Positions 32,744 through 41,184 of a DNA stretch of 64,000 bases are shown in pieces; within the stretch, counting starts at the first letter, position 1, and every line of letters begins with the position of its first letter. The stretch comes from Neobacillus sp. SuZ13 (GTDB lineage: Bacteria > Bacillota > Bacilli > Bacillales > Cytobacillaceae), in contig NZ_CP126107.1 in assembly GCF_030123365.1 (NCBI RefSeq), positions 2,465,501-2,529,500 on the forward strand. Reading direction: 5' to 3'. Under the pieces are notes generated by a model. That model was not told the origin of the DNA, ran no database searches, and saw only the letters and a program-made list of their open reading frames with translations. The translations under genes were made by a program, and so were the position numbers.

Positions 32744-34417
32744 ATGGAAACAAACACGGCGAAATCAAGAGTGATAAAAAATTATAAAGGAACGGAATTA
32801 CATGCGAAAGGCTGGATTCAGGAGGCTGCACTTAGGATGTTGATGAACAACCTGGATCAAGAAGTGGCAGAAAGACCAGAGGATCTAGTTGTTTATGGCG
32901 GAATAGGTAAGGCTGCTCGGAATTGGGAGTCCTATGATGCGATTGTGAAAACATTGTTAGAATTGGAGAATGACGAAACCTTATTGATTCAATCGGGTAA
33001 GCCAGTGGCTGTATGGAAATCCCATAAGGATGCTCCGCGCGTGCTTCTTGCTAACTCCAATCTAGTTCCAGCTTGGGCAAATTGGGAGCACTTCCACGAG
33101 TTAGATAAAAAAGGTCTAATGATGTACGGTCAAATGACAGCGGGCAGCTGGATCTATATCGGCAGCCAGGGAATTGTCCAAGGAACCTATGAAACGTTTG
33201 CCGAGCTTGCGCGTCAAGCCTACGGTGGTACATTAAAACACACGATTACACTCACTGCTGGACTTGGCGGAATGGGTGGTGCTCAGCCGTTGGCGGTAAC
33301 GATGAACGATGGAGTGTGTTTAGCGATTGATGTCGATGAGACCAGAATTGACCGTCGTATTGAAACCGCTTATCTTGATGTGAAAACTAAGGATTTAGAT
33401 GAAGCATTGAGATTAGCTCACGAGGCAAAAGTAGCTGGAAAGGCATTATCGATTGGATTATTAGGAAATGCCGCAGAAATTTTGCCATTGATGATTGAAA
33501 AAGGCTTTAATCCAGATGTATTAACCGATCAAACTTCTGCACACGACCCATTAAATGGTTATGTTCCAGTTGGTTTTACATTGGAAGAAGCGGCCGCATT
33601 ACGAAAAGAAGATCCAACTAAGTATGTAGAACTTTCAAAGCAAAGCATGGCACTGCATGTGAAGGCAATGCTGACGATGCAACAAAAAGGTGCGGTTACC
33701 TTTGATTATGGTAACAACATTCGTCAAGTAGCGAAGGATGAGGGAGTGGAAGATGCATTTGATTTCCCTGGTTTCGTACCAGCGTATATCCGTCCATTAT
33801 TCTGCGAAGGAAAAGGTCCTTTCCGCTGGGCAGCACTTTCAGGTGATCCTGAGGATATCCGCAAAATTGATGAAGCATTGCTTCGTGAGTTCAGAGATGA
33901 TGAACATTTATGCAAATGGGTAAAAATGGCCCAAGAAAAAATAAGCTTCCAAGGTCTTCCTGCTCGAATTTGCTGGCTTGGATATGGTGATCGTGCTCGT
34001 TTTGGTAAAATTATCAATGATATGGTTGCTTCGGGAGAAGTATCGGCACCAATCGTTATTGGTCGTGATCACTTAGATGCTGGTTCTGTAGCATCACCAA
34101 ATCGTGAAACAGAAGCGATGAGAGACGGAAGTGATGCAGTTTCCGACTGGCCGATTTTAAATGCGATGATCAATGCTGTTGGCGGCGCAAGCTGGGTTTC
34201 GTTACACCATGGCGGGGGCGTTGGCATGGGGTATTCACAGCATTCCGGGATGGTAATTGTAGCTGATGGGACGAAGGATGCGGAAGTACGGTTAGAACGT
34301 GTATTAACAACGGACCCTGGGATGGGTGTGGTCCGTCATGCTGATGCGGGTTATGAGATTGCAATTAAGACAGCAAAAGAAAAGGGCATCAAAATGCCTA
34401 TGCTACAACAAGACTAA
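32744..34417 (+). CDS. hutU: Urocanate hydratase
   Basis: A 557-residue NAD-dependent enzyme that converts urocanate to imidazolonepropionate, second step of histidine breakdown. Seen: the NAD-binding start [50 protein letters not shown] and the conserved [18 protein letters not shown] and [18 protein letters not shown] at 32744 lies 9 nt after GGGA. First gene of hutU-hutI-hutG. The upstream 170 bp hold no hutH or hutP gene, so histidase must be elsewhere. Confidence 0.96.
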   Translation: METNTAKSRVIKNYKGTELHAKGWIQEAALRMLMNNLDQEVAERPEDLVVYGGIGKAARNWESYDAIVKTLLELENDETLLIQSGKPVAVWKSHKDAPRVLLANSNLVPAWANWEHFHELDKKGLMMYGQMTAGSWIYIGSQGIVQGTYETFAELARQAYGGTLKHTITLTAGLGGMGGAQPLAVTMNDGVCLAIDVDETRIDRRIETAYLDVKTKDLDEALRLAHEAKVAGKALSIGLLGNAAEILPLMIEKGFNPDVLTDQTSAHDPLNGYVPVGFTLEEAAALRKEDPTKYVELSKQSMALHVKAMLTMQQKGAVTFDYGNNIRQVAKDEGVEDAFDFPGFVPAYIRPLFCEGKGPFRWAALSGDPEDIRKIDEALLREFRDDEHLCKWVKMAQEKISFQGLPARICWLGYGDRARFGKIINDMVASGEVSAPIVIGRDHLDAGSVASPNRETEAMRDGSDAVSDWPILNAMINAVGGASWVSLHHGGGVGMGYSQHSGMVIVADGTKDAEVRLERVLTTDPGMGVVRHADAGYEIAIKTAKEKGIKMPMLQQD

Positions 34418-34438
34418 GACTGAGGGGATGGAAGATTA

Positions 34439-35731
34439 ATGAGTACACCAATTTTTATCAGAAAGGCCTCTCAACTCGTTACATTACAGGGGAGTTCCGA
34501 GGCTCCCCGTGTAAAGGGGGAAATGTCTGAGCTTGGTATTATTGAGAATGGCAGTGTTTGGATTGAAGAAGGTGTAATCCAAGCCGTTGGGGCGGATGAG
34601 GAACTTGCCCAAAAATATGCGGATCGTTTGGGTGAAGCAGAAGTGGTGGATGCGAGTGGTAAACTCGTAACTCCAGGACTTGTTGACCCACATACACATA
34701 TTGTTTTTGCAGGCAGCAGGGAAAATGAGTTTAACATGCGTCTACAAGGTGCCACTTATATGGAAATTATGAATAGTGGCGGCGGGATCTATGCAACGAC
34801 AAGACGGACACAGTCCGCGACACATGAAGAGCTTTTTCAGGAAAGCTTTGAGCGTTTAAATCAATTCCTGCGCCACGGCGTCACAACGGTGGAAGCGAAA
34901 AGTGGCTACGGAATGGAATGGGAAACCGAATTAAAGCAGCTGGAAGTAGCTAAACAGCTTAACGACAAGCATGTGATTGATGTGGTTTCAACGTTCATGG
35001 GAGCTCATGCTGTTCCGAAGGAGTACAAACAAAATCCAGATGAGTTTGTCCGCCGGTTGATAGAAGAAATGATTCCAAAGGTTGCGGAACTAGAACTTGC
35101 GGAATTTAATGATGTTTTCTGTGAACATGGTGTGTTTACTCCGGAACAATCCAGGCAAATTCTTGAAGCGGGTCGGCGCTATGGTTTGATTCCGAAAATT
35201 CATGCTGATGAAATAGAGCCATATGAAGGAGCAGAACTGGCAGCCGAGGTAGGGGCCATTTCGGCTGACCACTTATTAAAGGCATCGGAAAAAGGTATGA
35301 AAGCGATGGCTGAAAAAGGGGTTGTCGGTGTGTTACTCCCGGGGACAGCTTACTTTTTAATGGCGGAGTCGGCAAATGGGCGCAAAATGGTAGATTTGGG
35401 TGTACCAGTGGCACTGTCGACAGATTGTAATCCTGGTTCATCACCTACTGTATCCCTGCCATTCATTATGAATTTAGGCTGTTTAAAAATGGGGATGACA
35501 CCTGCCGAAGTCATTACTGCAACGACAATTAATGCTGCCCATGCCATTAATCGCGGCAAAGAAATTGGCAGTTTAGAAGTGGGGAAAAAAGCAGATATCA
35601 CGATTTTTAACGTCGGGAATTATATGAAACTGCAATACTCTTATGGCGTGAACCATACCGATACGGTTGTGAAAAATGGTCAGGTGGTTGTCAGGGGAGG
35701 TCAGTTAGTTGAAGAGTTTTCTCTATCCTAA
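34439..35731 (+). CDS. hutI: Imidazolonepropionase
   Basis: A 430-residue zinc/iron amidohydrolase opening the imidazolone ring to give N-formimino-L-glutamate. Seen: metal motif DPHTHIVFAGSRENEF, KIHADEIEPYEGAELA, and VALSTDCNPGSSPT (catalytic Asp). AGGGGATGG precedes the ATG, 21 nt after hutU. Its last 23 nt overlap the hutG gene in another frame. Confidence 0.96.
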   Translation: MSTPIFIRKASQLVTLQGSSEAPRVKGEMSELGIIENGSVWIEEGVIQAVGADEELAQKYADRLGEAEVVDASGKLVTPGLVDPHTHIVFAGSRENEFNMRLQGATYMEIMNSGGGIYATTRRTQSATHEELFQESFERLNQFLRHGVTTVEAKSGYGMEWETELKQLEVAKQLNDKHVIDVVSTFMGAHAVPKEYKQNPDEFVRRLIEEMIPKVAELELAEFNDVFCEHGVFTPEQSRQILEAGRRYGLIPKIHADEIEPYEGAELAAEVGAISADHLLKASEKGMKAMAEKGVVGVLLPGTAYFLMAESANGRKMVDLGVPVALSTDCNPGSSPTVSLPFIMNLGCLKMGMTPAEVITATTINAAHAINRGKEIGSLEVGKKADITIFNVGNYMKLQYSYGVNHTDTVVKNGQVVVRGGQLVEEFSLS

Positions 35732-36704
35732 GTTAAATCCTCCTAGTTTTACATGGGTAAGACCAGATGAAGGGACCGAGATTGCAAAGGTGCATGAATG
35801 GATCCAGCCACTAACGGCTGAGTCTGATCCTGAAAAAAGCAAGGAGGCAGACTTTGTTGTTGTTGGAGTTCCGCTGTCTCGATCATCCATTAGCGCGTCA
35901 GGTGCCTCAGAATTTCCTGAGGCGTTCCGACGCGTGTGGAAGGGGTTTACTACCTATAATCTTGACGAGGATATTGATTTGTCGGAATTGACGGCAATAG
36001 ATGTTGGTGATGTGCCCATGCATGTTACTGATATTAGGCGCTGCCATGACAATATCATCGCTGCATCTTTTGCTCTCCATCAGCATTTTGGAACTTCCAA
36101 AGTCTGTGCAATTGGCGGTGATCATTCGATTACAGCAATGATGGTCAAAGGTTTGCATCAAGCGAAACCGGCGGAGAAAATTGGCATTCTCCAGTTTGAT
36201 ACCCACTTTGATTTACGAGATATGACCGATAACGGTCCGTCCAATGGGACTCCCATGCGGAACTTAATTGAGAGCGGAGTAGTTGAGGGCAGCAATATGT
36301 ACAATATCGGCCTCCATGGTTTTTTTAACACAAAAGATTTGAAGAGGTATGCTGATGAAAAAGGCGTCAACTATTTCACTCTTCGTGAAACAAGAAAAAA
36401 AGGAATTGAAGAAACGGTTTCGGCATGTTTAGAGGAGTTGGCTGGAAAGGTAGATACGATTTATTTAACAGTCGATATGGATGTTCTAGATATTGCCTAT
36501 GCGCCAGGAGTACCAGCCTCAACGCCGGGAGGCATGACAACGGCGGAACTACTAGATGGGGTATTAACCGCAGCTAAGCATCCAAAAGTCAAAGCCATGG
36601 ACATCGTCTGCCTTGATCCCCTAAAAGACACCAACGTCCAGCCAACAGTCAAACTCGGGACACACGTATTTCTAACCTTTTTAACTGGGGTAGCACTACG
36701 ATAA
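35709..36704 (+). CDS. hutG: Formimidoylglutamase
   Basis: A 331-residue ureohydrolase (arginase-like) that hydrolyses N-formimino-L-glutamate to glutamate and formamide. Manganese-binding motifs: IGGDHSITAMM, QFDTHFDLRD, and TVDMDVLDIAYAP. The start is TTG at 35709, fixed by GGGAGGT 7 nt upstream, and overlaps the end of hutI by 23 nt. Slightly longer than the B. subtilis enzyme. It closes the hut operon, followed by a dispersed repeat and a terminator. Confidence 0.94.
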   Translation: MKSFLYPKLNPPSFTWVRPDEGTEIAKVHEWIQPLTAESDPEKSKEADFVVVGVPLSRSSISASGASEFPEAFRRVWKGFTTYNLDEDIDLSELTAIDVGDVPMHVTDIRRCHDNIIAASFALHQHFGTSKVCAIGGDHSITAMMVKGLHQAKPAEKIGILQFDTHFDLRDMTDNGPSNGTPMRNLIESGVVEGSNMYNIGLHGFFNTKDLKRYADEKGVNYFTLRETRKKGIEETVSACLEELAGKVDTIYLTVDMDVLDIAYAPGVPASTPGGMTTAELLDGVLTAAKHPKVKAMDIVCLDPLKDTNVQPTVKLGTHVFLTFLTGVALR

Positions 36705-36708
36705 AAAC

Positions 36709-36737
36709 TTTGGTGTCAGACACCACAAAAAGACAAT
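36709..36737 (+). repeat. 29-bp dispersed repeat, copy 1
   Basis: TTTGGTGTCAGACACCACAA followed by AAAGACAAT. It contains the inverted repeat TGGTGTC/GACACCA and ends directly before the hutG terminator. A second copy with one base difference is at 56073-56101, also directly before a terminator. Confidence 0.8.
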
Positions 36738-36738
36738 T

Positions 36739-36780
36739 TAGAGCCAATGTCCATCATTAGTGGACGTTGGCTCTTTTTGT
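36739..36780 (+). terminator. Terminator of the hut operon
   Basis: Arms AGAGCCAATGTCCA and TGGACGTTGGCTCT (one mismatch or wobble) then TTTTTGTTTT. Confidence 0.85.
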
Positions 36781-36992
36781 TTTGATCTCTATCAAAAAGT
36801 TAATTGATATGAAAATCTCTTATTATACCTGTCCATTCCAAGATTATGTTTCAATCATATACTATTGTAATTCGTTTTCTACGAAGATTTTGGCCGTAAT
36901 TAAATGGGGTGATTCGCACCTAGGTATCAAAGGGAGAATAATCTAATTAAAGTATCCCCTTAGTTACTGCTCATGGAAGGAGGGGATTGAAC

Positions 36993-37244
36993 ATGGCTGC
37001 AATCCAAAAGAGTGTGGACTCTTCAAGTTTAGCCGATATCATTGATCGTATCTTGGATAAAGGTTTGGTTATTGATATATATGCTCGTATTAGTTTAGTT
37101 GGGATTGAATTAATTGCAATTGATGCTCGTATTGTTATAGCTGGTATTGACAAATGGTTATATTATGCCGAAAAAGTAGGCCTTCTTGACAAACATCATA
37201 ATCTCGATCAAGGGGAAGAAATCATACTAGGGGAAACACTTTAA
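36993..37244 (+). CDS. gvpA: Gas vesicle structural protein GvpA
   Basis: An 83-residue protein that forms the ribs of gas vesicles. [19 protein letters not shown] and [20 protein letters not shown] are the GvpA signature, close to Bacillus megaterium GvpA. Start ATG 36993 is fixed by AAGGAGGGG 8 nt upstream. A terminator at 37262 separates it from the accessory genes, which suggests gvpA mRNA is made in excess, as the vesicle wall needs. The 250-bp leader upstream is AT-rich and shows no other gene. Confidence 0.95.
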   Translation: MAAIQKSVDSSSLADIIDRILDKGLVIDIYARISLVGIELIAIDARIVIAGIDKWLYYAEKVGLLDKHHNLDQGEEIILGETL

Positions 37245-37261
37245 AATAATTTGTGCAGGGG

Positions 37262-37297
37262 GGAGCCAAGGCAGTAAACGCCTTGGTTCCTTTGTTT
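37262..37297 (+). terminator. Partial terminator between gvpA and gvpN
   Basis: Arms GGAGCCAAGGC and GCCTTGGTTCC (one G-T pair), 7-nt loop, then TTTGTTTAAA. Interrupted T run suggests incomplete termination, tuning gvpA above the downstream genes. Confidence 0.75.
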
Positions 37298-37329
37298 AAA
37301 AAATTTAGTGAATAGAAGGAATGATATTG

Positions 37330-38220
37330 ATGAGTCAGTCAAAGAAAGAAGTCTTTGTAAATACTGCTTTTTTTGAAAAGATTATTTCAAAAACCCTTAA
37401 ATATATGAAAGCTGGATTTCCAGTACATTTCGTTGGTCCATCAGGTATTGGAAAGACTAGTTTAGCCATATATATTGCCAAACAATTTAACAGGCCAGTT
37501 ACAATTATCCGTGGACACGAAGAATTATCGAACAAAGAACTGTTGGGCTATCACTATGGCATGGTTAAAAAAGAGGTGATAGACAACTTTATTCACTCAG
37601 TCTATAAGACTGAAAAAGAATTTAAACCAATATGGTCCACTGGCCAGCTTATTGACGGTGTAAAAAATGGACATGTGGTTATTTACGATGAGTTTTCACG
37701 TTCTCGCCCAGAGACGAATAATATATTTTTAGCACTATTGGAGGAAAGAATTCTTCCTATTTATGGGAAGGGGAAGGAATCCTTCATAAAATGTCATCCT
37801 GACTTTTCTATTATTTTTACAAGTAATCCTGATGAATATGCAGGAACATTTCATACACAAGATGCACTGTTGGACCGATTGATTACGATCAGTTTGGAAG
37901 GCTGTGACAAAGAAACAGAAATCGAAATTCTTAAGCAAAAAACAGAAATTAACGATCAGGAAGCGGAGAGAATAGTGCAACTTGTTTCTAAATTAAGAAG
38001 CTATGGAAAAGGATTTTGTCCAAGTTTACGAGCTTCATTGATGATTGCATCCATTGCGAAAAAAACGAATATACCCATTATTCAGGAGGATAAAAACTAT
38101 CAAACACTTTGTCTGGATGTGTTAACAAGACCAGTGAAACAAATTTTCCCGGATATGACACGTGATGCGATTCAGGATCTTATTTTAAAAGAAATGAAGA
38201 GAAGGGAAGGGACTAAATGA
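37330..38220 (+). CDS. gvpN: Gas vesicle AAA+ ATPase GvpN
   Basis: A 296-residue MoxR-like AAA+ ATPase needed for full-size vesicles. Walker A GPSGIGKT at about residues 36-43, Walker B VVIYDEFSRSRPETNN, sensor 1 region FTSNPDEYAG. ATG at 37330 is preferred over 37321 because AAGGA lies at proper distance. It overlaps gvpF by 4 nt. Confidence 0.93.
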   Translation: MSQSKKEVFVNTAFFEKIISKTLKYMKAGFPVHFVGPSGIGKTSLAIYIAKQFNRPVTIIRGHEELSNKELLGYHYGMVKKEVIDNFIHSVYKTEKEFKPIWSTGQLIDGVKNGHVVIYDEFSRSRPETNNIFLALLEERILPIYGKGKESFIKCHPDFSIIFTSNPDEYAGTFHTQDALLDRLITISLEGCDKETEIEILKQKTEINDQEAERIVQLVSKLRSYGKGFCPSLRASLMIASIAKKTNIPIIQEDKNYQTLCLDVLTRPVKQIFPDMTRDAIQDLILKEMKRREGTK

Positions 38221-38975
38221 GTATACAAAGTGGGGTGTATGTTTTTTGTGCGATTCGAGAAAAGGAACCACAGCAATTTGGAAAAGTGTTTTTAAACGGA
38301 CAGGAAAATGAGGTTTATACACTTCATCACCAGAATGTAGCAATGGTAGTTGCAAAGGTTGTTGATGAAGTCATGCCCGTCCGCAACAACTTATTTGCCC
38401 ACCAGCAAACAATCTCTGAAGTTATGAGGCATTATAGTATTATCCCAATAAGCTTTGGGAATGTATTTAATTCAGAGGAAGATGTTCTTCTCATAGCTAA
38501 ACACCTAAACGACGATTTGGAAAAATTATTTTTACTTTTAGAAAATAAAATTGAGGTAGGCTTGAAGGTCATCGCCAAAAAGGATTGGATGGAACAGGAA
38601 ATAAATAATGATCCAGCACTAAGAGAGTGGAAAAACAATAAGATGGATATCTCCGATCCTGCTAATTTCTATGAACAAATACATTTAGGAGAATATGCCA
38701 AAAACTTTGTTTTGCGGCTAGAAGAAGCAGTGGCTGAGGAGCTTTATGATCCCTTATTAGAGATTGCTGAGGCGGGAAAACAAAATAATACCATACCGGG
38801 AAAAGTACTTTTGAATGCTGCATTCTTAGTAGATCGAAAAAAAGAAGAAGCCTTCGACCAAAAAGTTAATGACCTCTATGAATTATGGAAGGAAAAGGCC
38901 GAGTTTAAGTACTCGGGACCATGGCCAGCATATAACTTTGTCAATATTCGTTTAAGGATTGAAGAAAACAAATGA
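38217..38975 (+). CDS. gvpF: Gas vesicle accessory protein GvpF
   Basis: A 252-residue GvpF/GvpL-family protein, found as a minor inner-wall or nucleation component. It starts VYVFCAIREKEP and has the two-domain layout with IIPISFGNVFNSEED in the middle and the family end GPWPAYNFVNIRL. ATGA overlap with gvpN and another 4-nt overlap with gvpG point to tight translational coupling. A second family member, gvpL, follows gvpG. Confidence 0.92.
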   Translation: MSIQSGVYVFCAIREKEPQQFGKVFLNGQENEVYTLHHQNVAMVVAKVVDEVMPVRNNLFAHQQTISEVMRHYSIIPISFGNVFNSEEDVLLIAKHLNDDLEKLFLLLENKIEVGLKVIAKKDWMEQEINNDPALREWKNNKMDISDPANFYEQIHLGEYAKNFVLRLEEAVAEELYDPLLEIAEAGKQNNTIPGKVLLNAAFLVDRKKEEAFDQKVNDLYELWKEKAEFKYSGPWPAYNFVNIRLRIEENK

Positions 38976-39214
38976 TATTTAAATTATTTTCATTGCCAAT
39001 CCGTACCTTAATCAAAATCGGGGAAAAAATTCAGGAAGAGGCGGATCAGGAACTATACAATATACCGTATATCCAACAGCAGCTTGTAGAATTGCATATG
39101 ATGTACGAAATGGAAGAAATTGATGAAGAAACCTACGTTGAAAGAGAAGAGGAATTGCTAAATAGATATAAAATAGCCAAGGAACGGGAAAAAAATGAGC
39201 TATTAAATGAGTAG
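38972..39214 (+). CDS. gvpG: Gas vesicle protein GvpG
   Basis: An 80-residue, mostly helical, acidic protein of the GvpG family: hydrophobic start FKLFSLPIRTLIKIGEKIQE then a charged coiled coil (MYEMEEIDEETYVEREEELL). It forms the nucleation complex with GvpF and GvpL in other species. Overlaps gvpF by 4 nt. Confidence 0.9.
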   Translation: MIFKLFSLPIRTLIKIGEKIQEEADQELYNIPYIQQQLVELHMMYEMEEIDEETYVEREEELLNRYKIAKEREKNELLNE

Positions 39215-39233
39215 TATTAAAGGAGGAGGCAGT

Positions 39234-40064
39234 ATGACTCAAACTAAGGCCACAACAGACTTTTTATATATGTACGGGGTCATTCTTGCAGAGGAACTTC
39301 AATCATTAGAGGTCCCTGCTATCATGGGTATTGATCAAAAGACGGTGACTTTGAAAATCTTTAAGAATTTAGCCGCTTTCATTACCCCGGTCAATGCCCA
39401 AGATTTTACTCAAGAACAAATTGACCTTCATTTAAAAGATGCAGATTGGCTGAAGGAAAAAGCATTTCATCACCATGAAGTCATTTCTATTATTCACCAG
39501 CATTTTACCGTCCTTCCCATGTCTTTTTGTACTATTTTTCAAAATGAGAGCAATTTTGAAAGCTTACTTACCGATCAATACGATGTCATTTATCAAAAAC
39601 TACTTACCCTTAAGGATAAACAGGAGTGGAATTTGAAGCTGTTTTGTAACAATGAAAAAGCCTTATCCTTCGTTCTACAACATAATGAAGCAGTATTAAA
39701 TTTAAGGGCTCAATTAGCATCGATGCCAAAAGGAAAGCAATTTTTAATGAAAAAGAAGCTTGAACAGTTGATTAAGACGGAATTGGAGGTAGAGCAATCC
39801 CGATGGTGGAATGAAATCAAACAGGACTTAACTTCTGTCGTTTCAGAAATAAATCTCAGGCAAAATTGGGGAAAGGAAGTCACGGAACGAAAGGATGAGA
39901 TGATTTTTAATTGTGATTTCCTCATTGATCAAAATGTTTCAGAATCGTTTATGCATAAAGTCACCGATATAGAAAAAATATTTGAACCCTTGGGATGTAC
40001 AATTCAAGTAACCGGACCTTGGCCTCCATATCATTTTTCGAAAATGACAAAGGAGATTTTGTGA
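39234..40064 (+). CDS. gvpL: Gas vesicle accessory protein GvpL
   Basis: A 276-residue member of the GvpF/GvpL family with the same layout as GvpF: VLPMSFCTIFQNESNFE in the middle and GPWPPYHFSKM at the end. ATG at 39234 follows AAAGGAGGAGG; the open frame from 39207 overlaps gvpG and lacks a site. Its TGA overlaps the ATG of gvpS. Confidence 0.92.
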   Translation: MTQTKATTDFLYMYGVILAEELQSLEVPAIMGIDQKTVTLKIFKNLAAFITPVNAQDFTQEQIDLHLKDADWLKEKAFHHHEVISIIHQHFTVLPMSFCTIFQNESNFESLLTDQYDVIYQKLLTLKDKQEWNLKLFCNNEKALSFVLQHNEAVLNLRAQLASMPKGKQFLMKKKLEQLIKTELEVEQSRWWNEIKQDLTSVVSEINLRQNWGKEVTERKDEMIFNCDFLIDQNVSESFMHKVTDIEKIFEPLGCTIQVTGPWPPYHFSKMTKEIL

Positions 40065-40303
40065 TGGAAAAGCATCATCTCTATGAAAATAAAGAAATGA
40101 CATTATTGGATTTATTGGATGGTATCATTGATACGGGTGTAGTCGTGACGGGAGAAATATTAATTTCTGTTGCCAATATTGATTTAATTGTAGTAGATCT
40201 TAAATTATTGATTTCTTCGATTGAAAGTGCTTTTGGTACCAATGAACGTAAAAATGTTGGGGAGGCGATTTTAAATGGAACGCTTGCCACTAGACTCGAG
40301 TAA
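40064..40303 (+). CDS. gvpS: Gas vesicle protein GvpS (GvpA-like)
   Basis: A 79-residue GvpA-family protein (LLDLLDGIIDTGVVVTGEIL, VANIDLIVVDLKLLISSIES). Position after gvpL and before gvpK matches gvpS of Bacillus megaterium. It is a minor structural or nucleating protein. AAAGGAG precedes the ATG at 40064. The gene overlaps gvpK by 29 nt. Confidence 0.88.
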   Translation: MEKHHLYENKEMTLLDLLDGIIDTGVVVTGEILISVANIDLIVVDLKLLISSIESAFGTNERKNVGEAILNGTLATRLE

Positions 40304-40538
40304 GGTAGAGCAAGGATTAGCGAAGTTAGTTTTAACCATTATCGAATTGCTTCGCCAACTCATGGAACGACAGGCGATGCGAAGAGTGGAAAGCGATTCT
40401 CTTACCGATGAGCAATTAGAGGAATTAGGTTTAACGTTAATGAGGCTGGAAGAAAAAATGGCAGAGTTAAAAATCATTTTTGGTTTAGAAGCAGAGGACC
40501 TTAATATTGAACTGGGGCCACTTGGGAAACTTCTCTAA
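40275..40538 (+). CDS. gvpK: Gas vesicle protein GvpK
   Basis: An 87-residue helical protein with the GvpK family core GLAKLVLTIIELLRQLMERQ AMRR and SDSLTDEQLEELGLTLMRLE. GGGGAGG lies ahead of the ATG inside gvpS. GvpK is an accessory protein of unclear detail, required for vesicle formation in several species. Confidence 0.92.
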   Translation: MERLPLDSSKVEQGLAKLVLTIIELLRQLMERQAMRRVESDSLTDEQLEELGLTLMRLEEKMAELKIIFGLEAEDLNIELGPLGKLL

Positions 40539-40565
40539 ACCGGCAGGTAAGATAGGAGAGAGATT

Positions 40566-41045
40566 ATGCCAATAAATCACCCTACACAATCATCAAACTT
40601 GCTTGAAGTATTAGAAAAAATCCTTGATAAAGGAGTGGTCATTGCAGGTGATATTAAAATATCGTTAGCGGATGTCGACTTGTTAACCATTAAAATAAGG
40701 TTGCTAATCGCATCGGTCGACAAGGCCAGGGAAATAGGGATGGATTGGTGGGAACATGATCCATACTATTCTTCTAGAGGTAGAATAGCAGAAAAAGAGA
40801 ATGCTCAATTACTCGAAAGAATTAATCGCATTGAACAGCTTGTTGAGGCAAAGCCGCTCCCGCTTGAAGAAAGAACAATACTTAAGCCGATTGATGAAAA
40901 TATTTTACACGAGCCCGTTGAAGAAAAAGCAGCACTACAGCTTGATGAGCTATTAGAAATAACAAAAGTGAAAAAAACTGGTCCAAAAAATGGAAAAAAG
41001 GGCCTGGGAAATAAGAACAAGAATCCTGACAAACATTTGGAATAA
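40566..41045 (+). CDS. gvpJ: Gas vesicle protein GvpJ (GvpA-like with extended tail)
   Basis: A 159-residue protein: the first 60 residues are GvpA-like (LLEVLEKILDKGVVIAGDIK, VDLLTIKIRLLIASVDKA), then a charged tail with an acidic coiled-coil piece and a lysine/asparagine-rich end (KKGLGNKNKNPDKH). GvpJ is a minor conical-tip or nucleating protein. Last gvp gene; gvpT and gvpU of B. megaterium are not present. Confidence 0.88.
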   Translation: MPINHPTQSSNLLEVLEKILDKGVVIAGDIKISLADVDLLTIKIRLLIASVDKAREIGMDWWEHDPYYSSRGRIAEKENAQLLERINRIEQLVEAKPLPLEERTILKPIDENILHEPVEEKAALQLDELLEITKVKKTGPKNGKKGLGNKNKNPDKHLE

Positions 41046-41069
41046 AAATTAAATGTTTTTTCATTTGGG

Positions 41070-41097
41070 GAAAGTGGAATGGACACTTTCTTTTTTT
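41070..41097 (+). terminator. Terminator of the gvp operon
   Basis: Stem GAAAGTG/CACTTTC with a 7-nt loop and a run of seven T. Confidence 0.8.
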
Positions 41098-41112
41098 ATT
41101 GTAATATAGGCT

Positions 41113-41143
41113 TAATTAAAAAAACCCTGATATTCTCAAGGTT
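41113..41143 (-). terminator. Terminator of the repeat-protein gene
   Basis: On the minus strand AACCTTGA pairs with TCAGGGTT and is followed by a run of seven T. It lies 42 bp beyond the stop of the gene ending at 41185. Confidence 0.65.
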
Positions 41144-41184
41144 CTTATTGTTAGTATCGGGATAAGCAAAAAATTACAATATGA

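Noticed and set aside
36785..36992. A clear promoter for gvpA
   Set aside because: TATACT at about 36857 has only a poor -35 match (TTCCAA); other candidates have wrong spacing, so no promoter is called.
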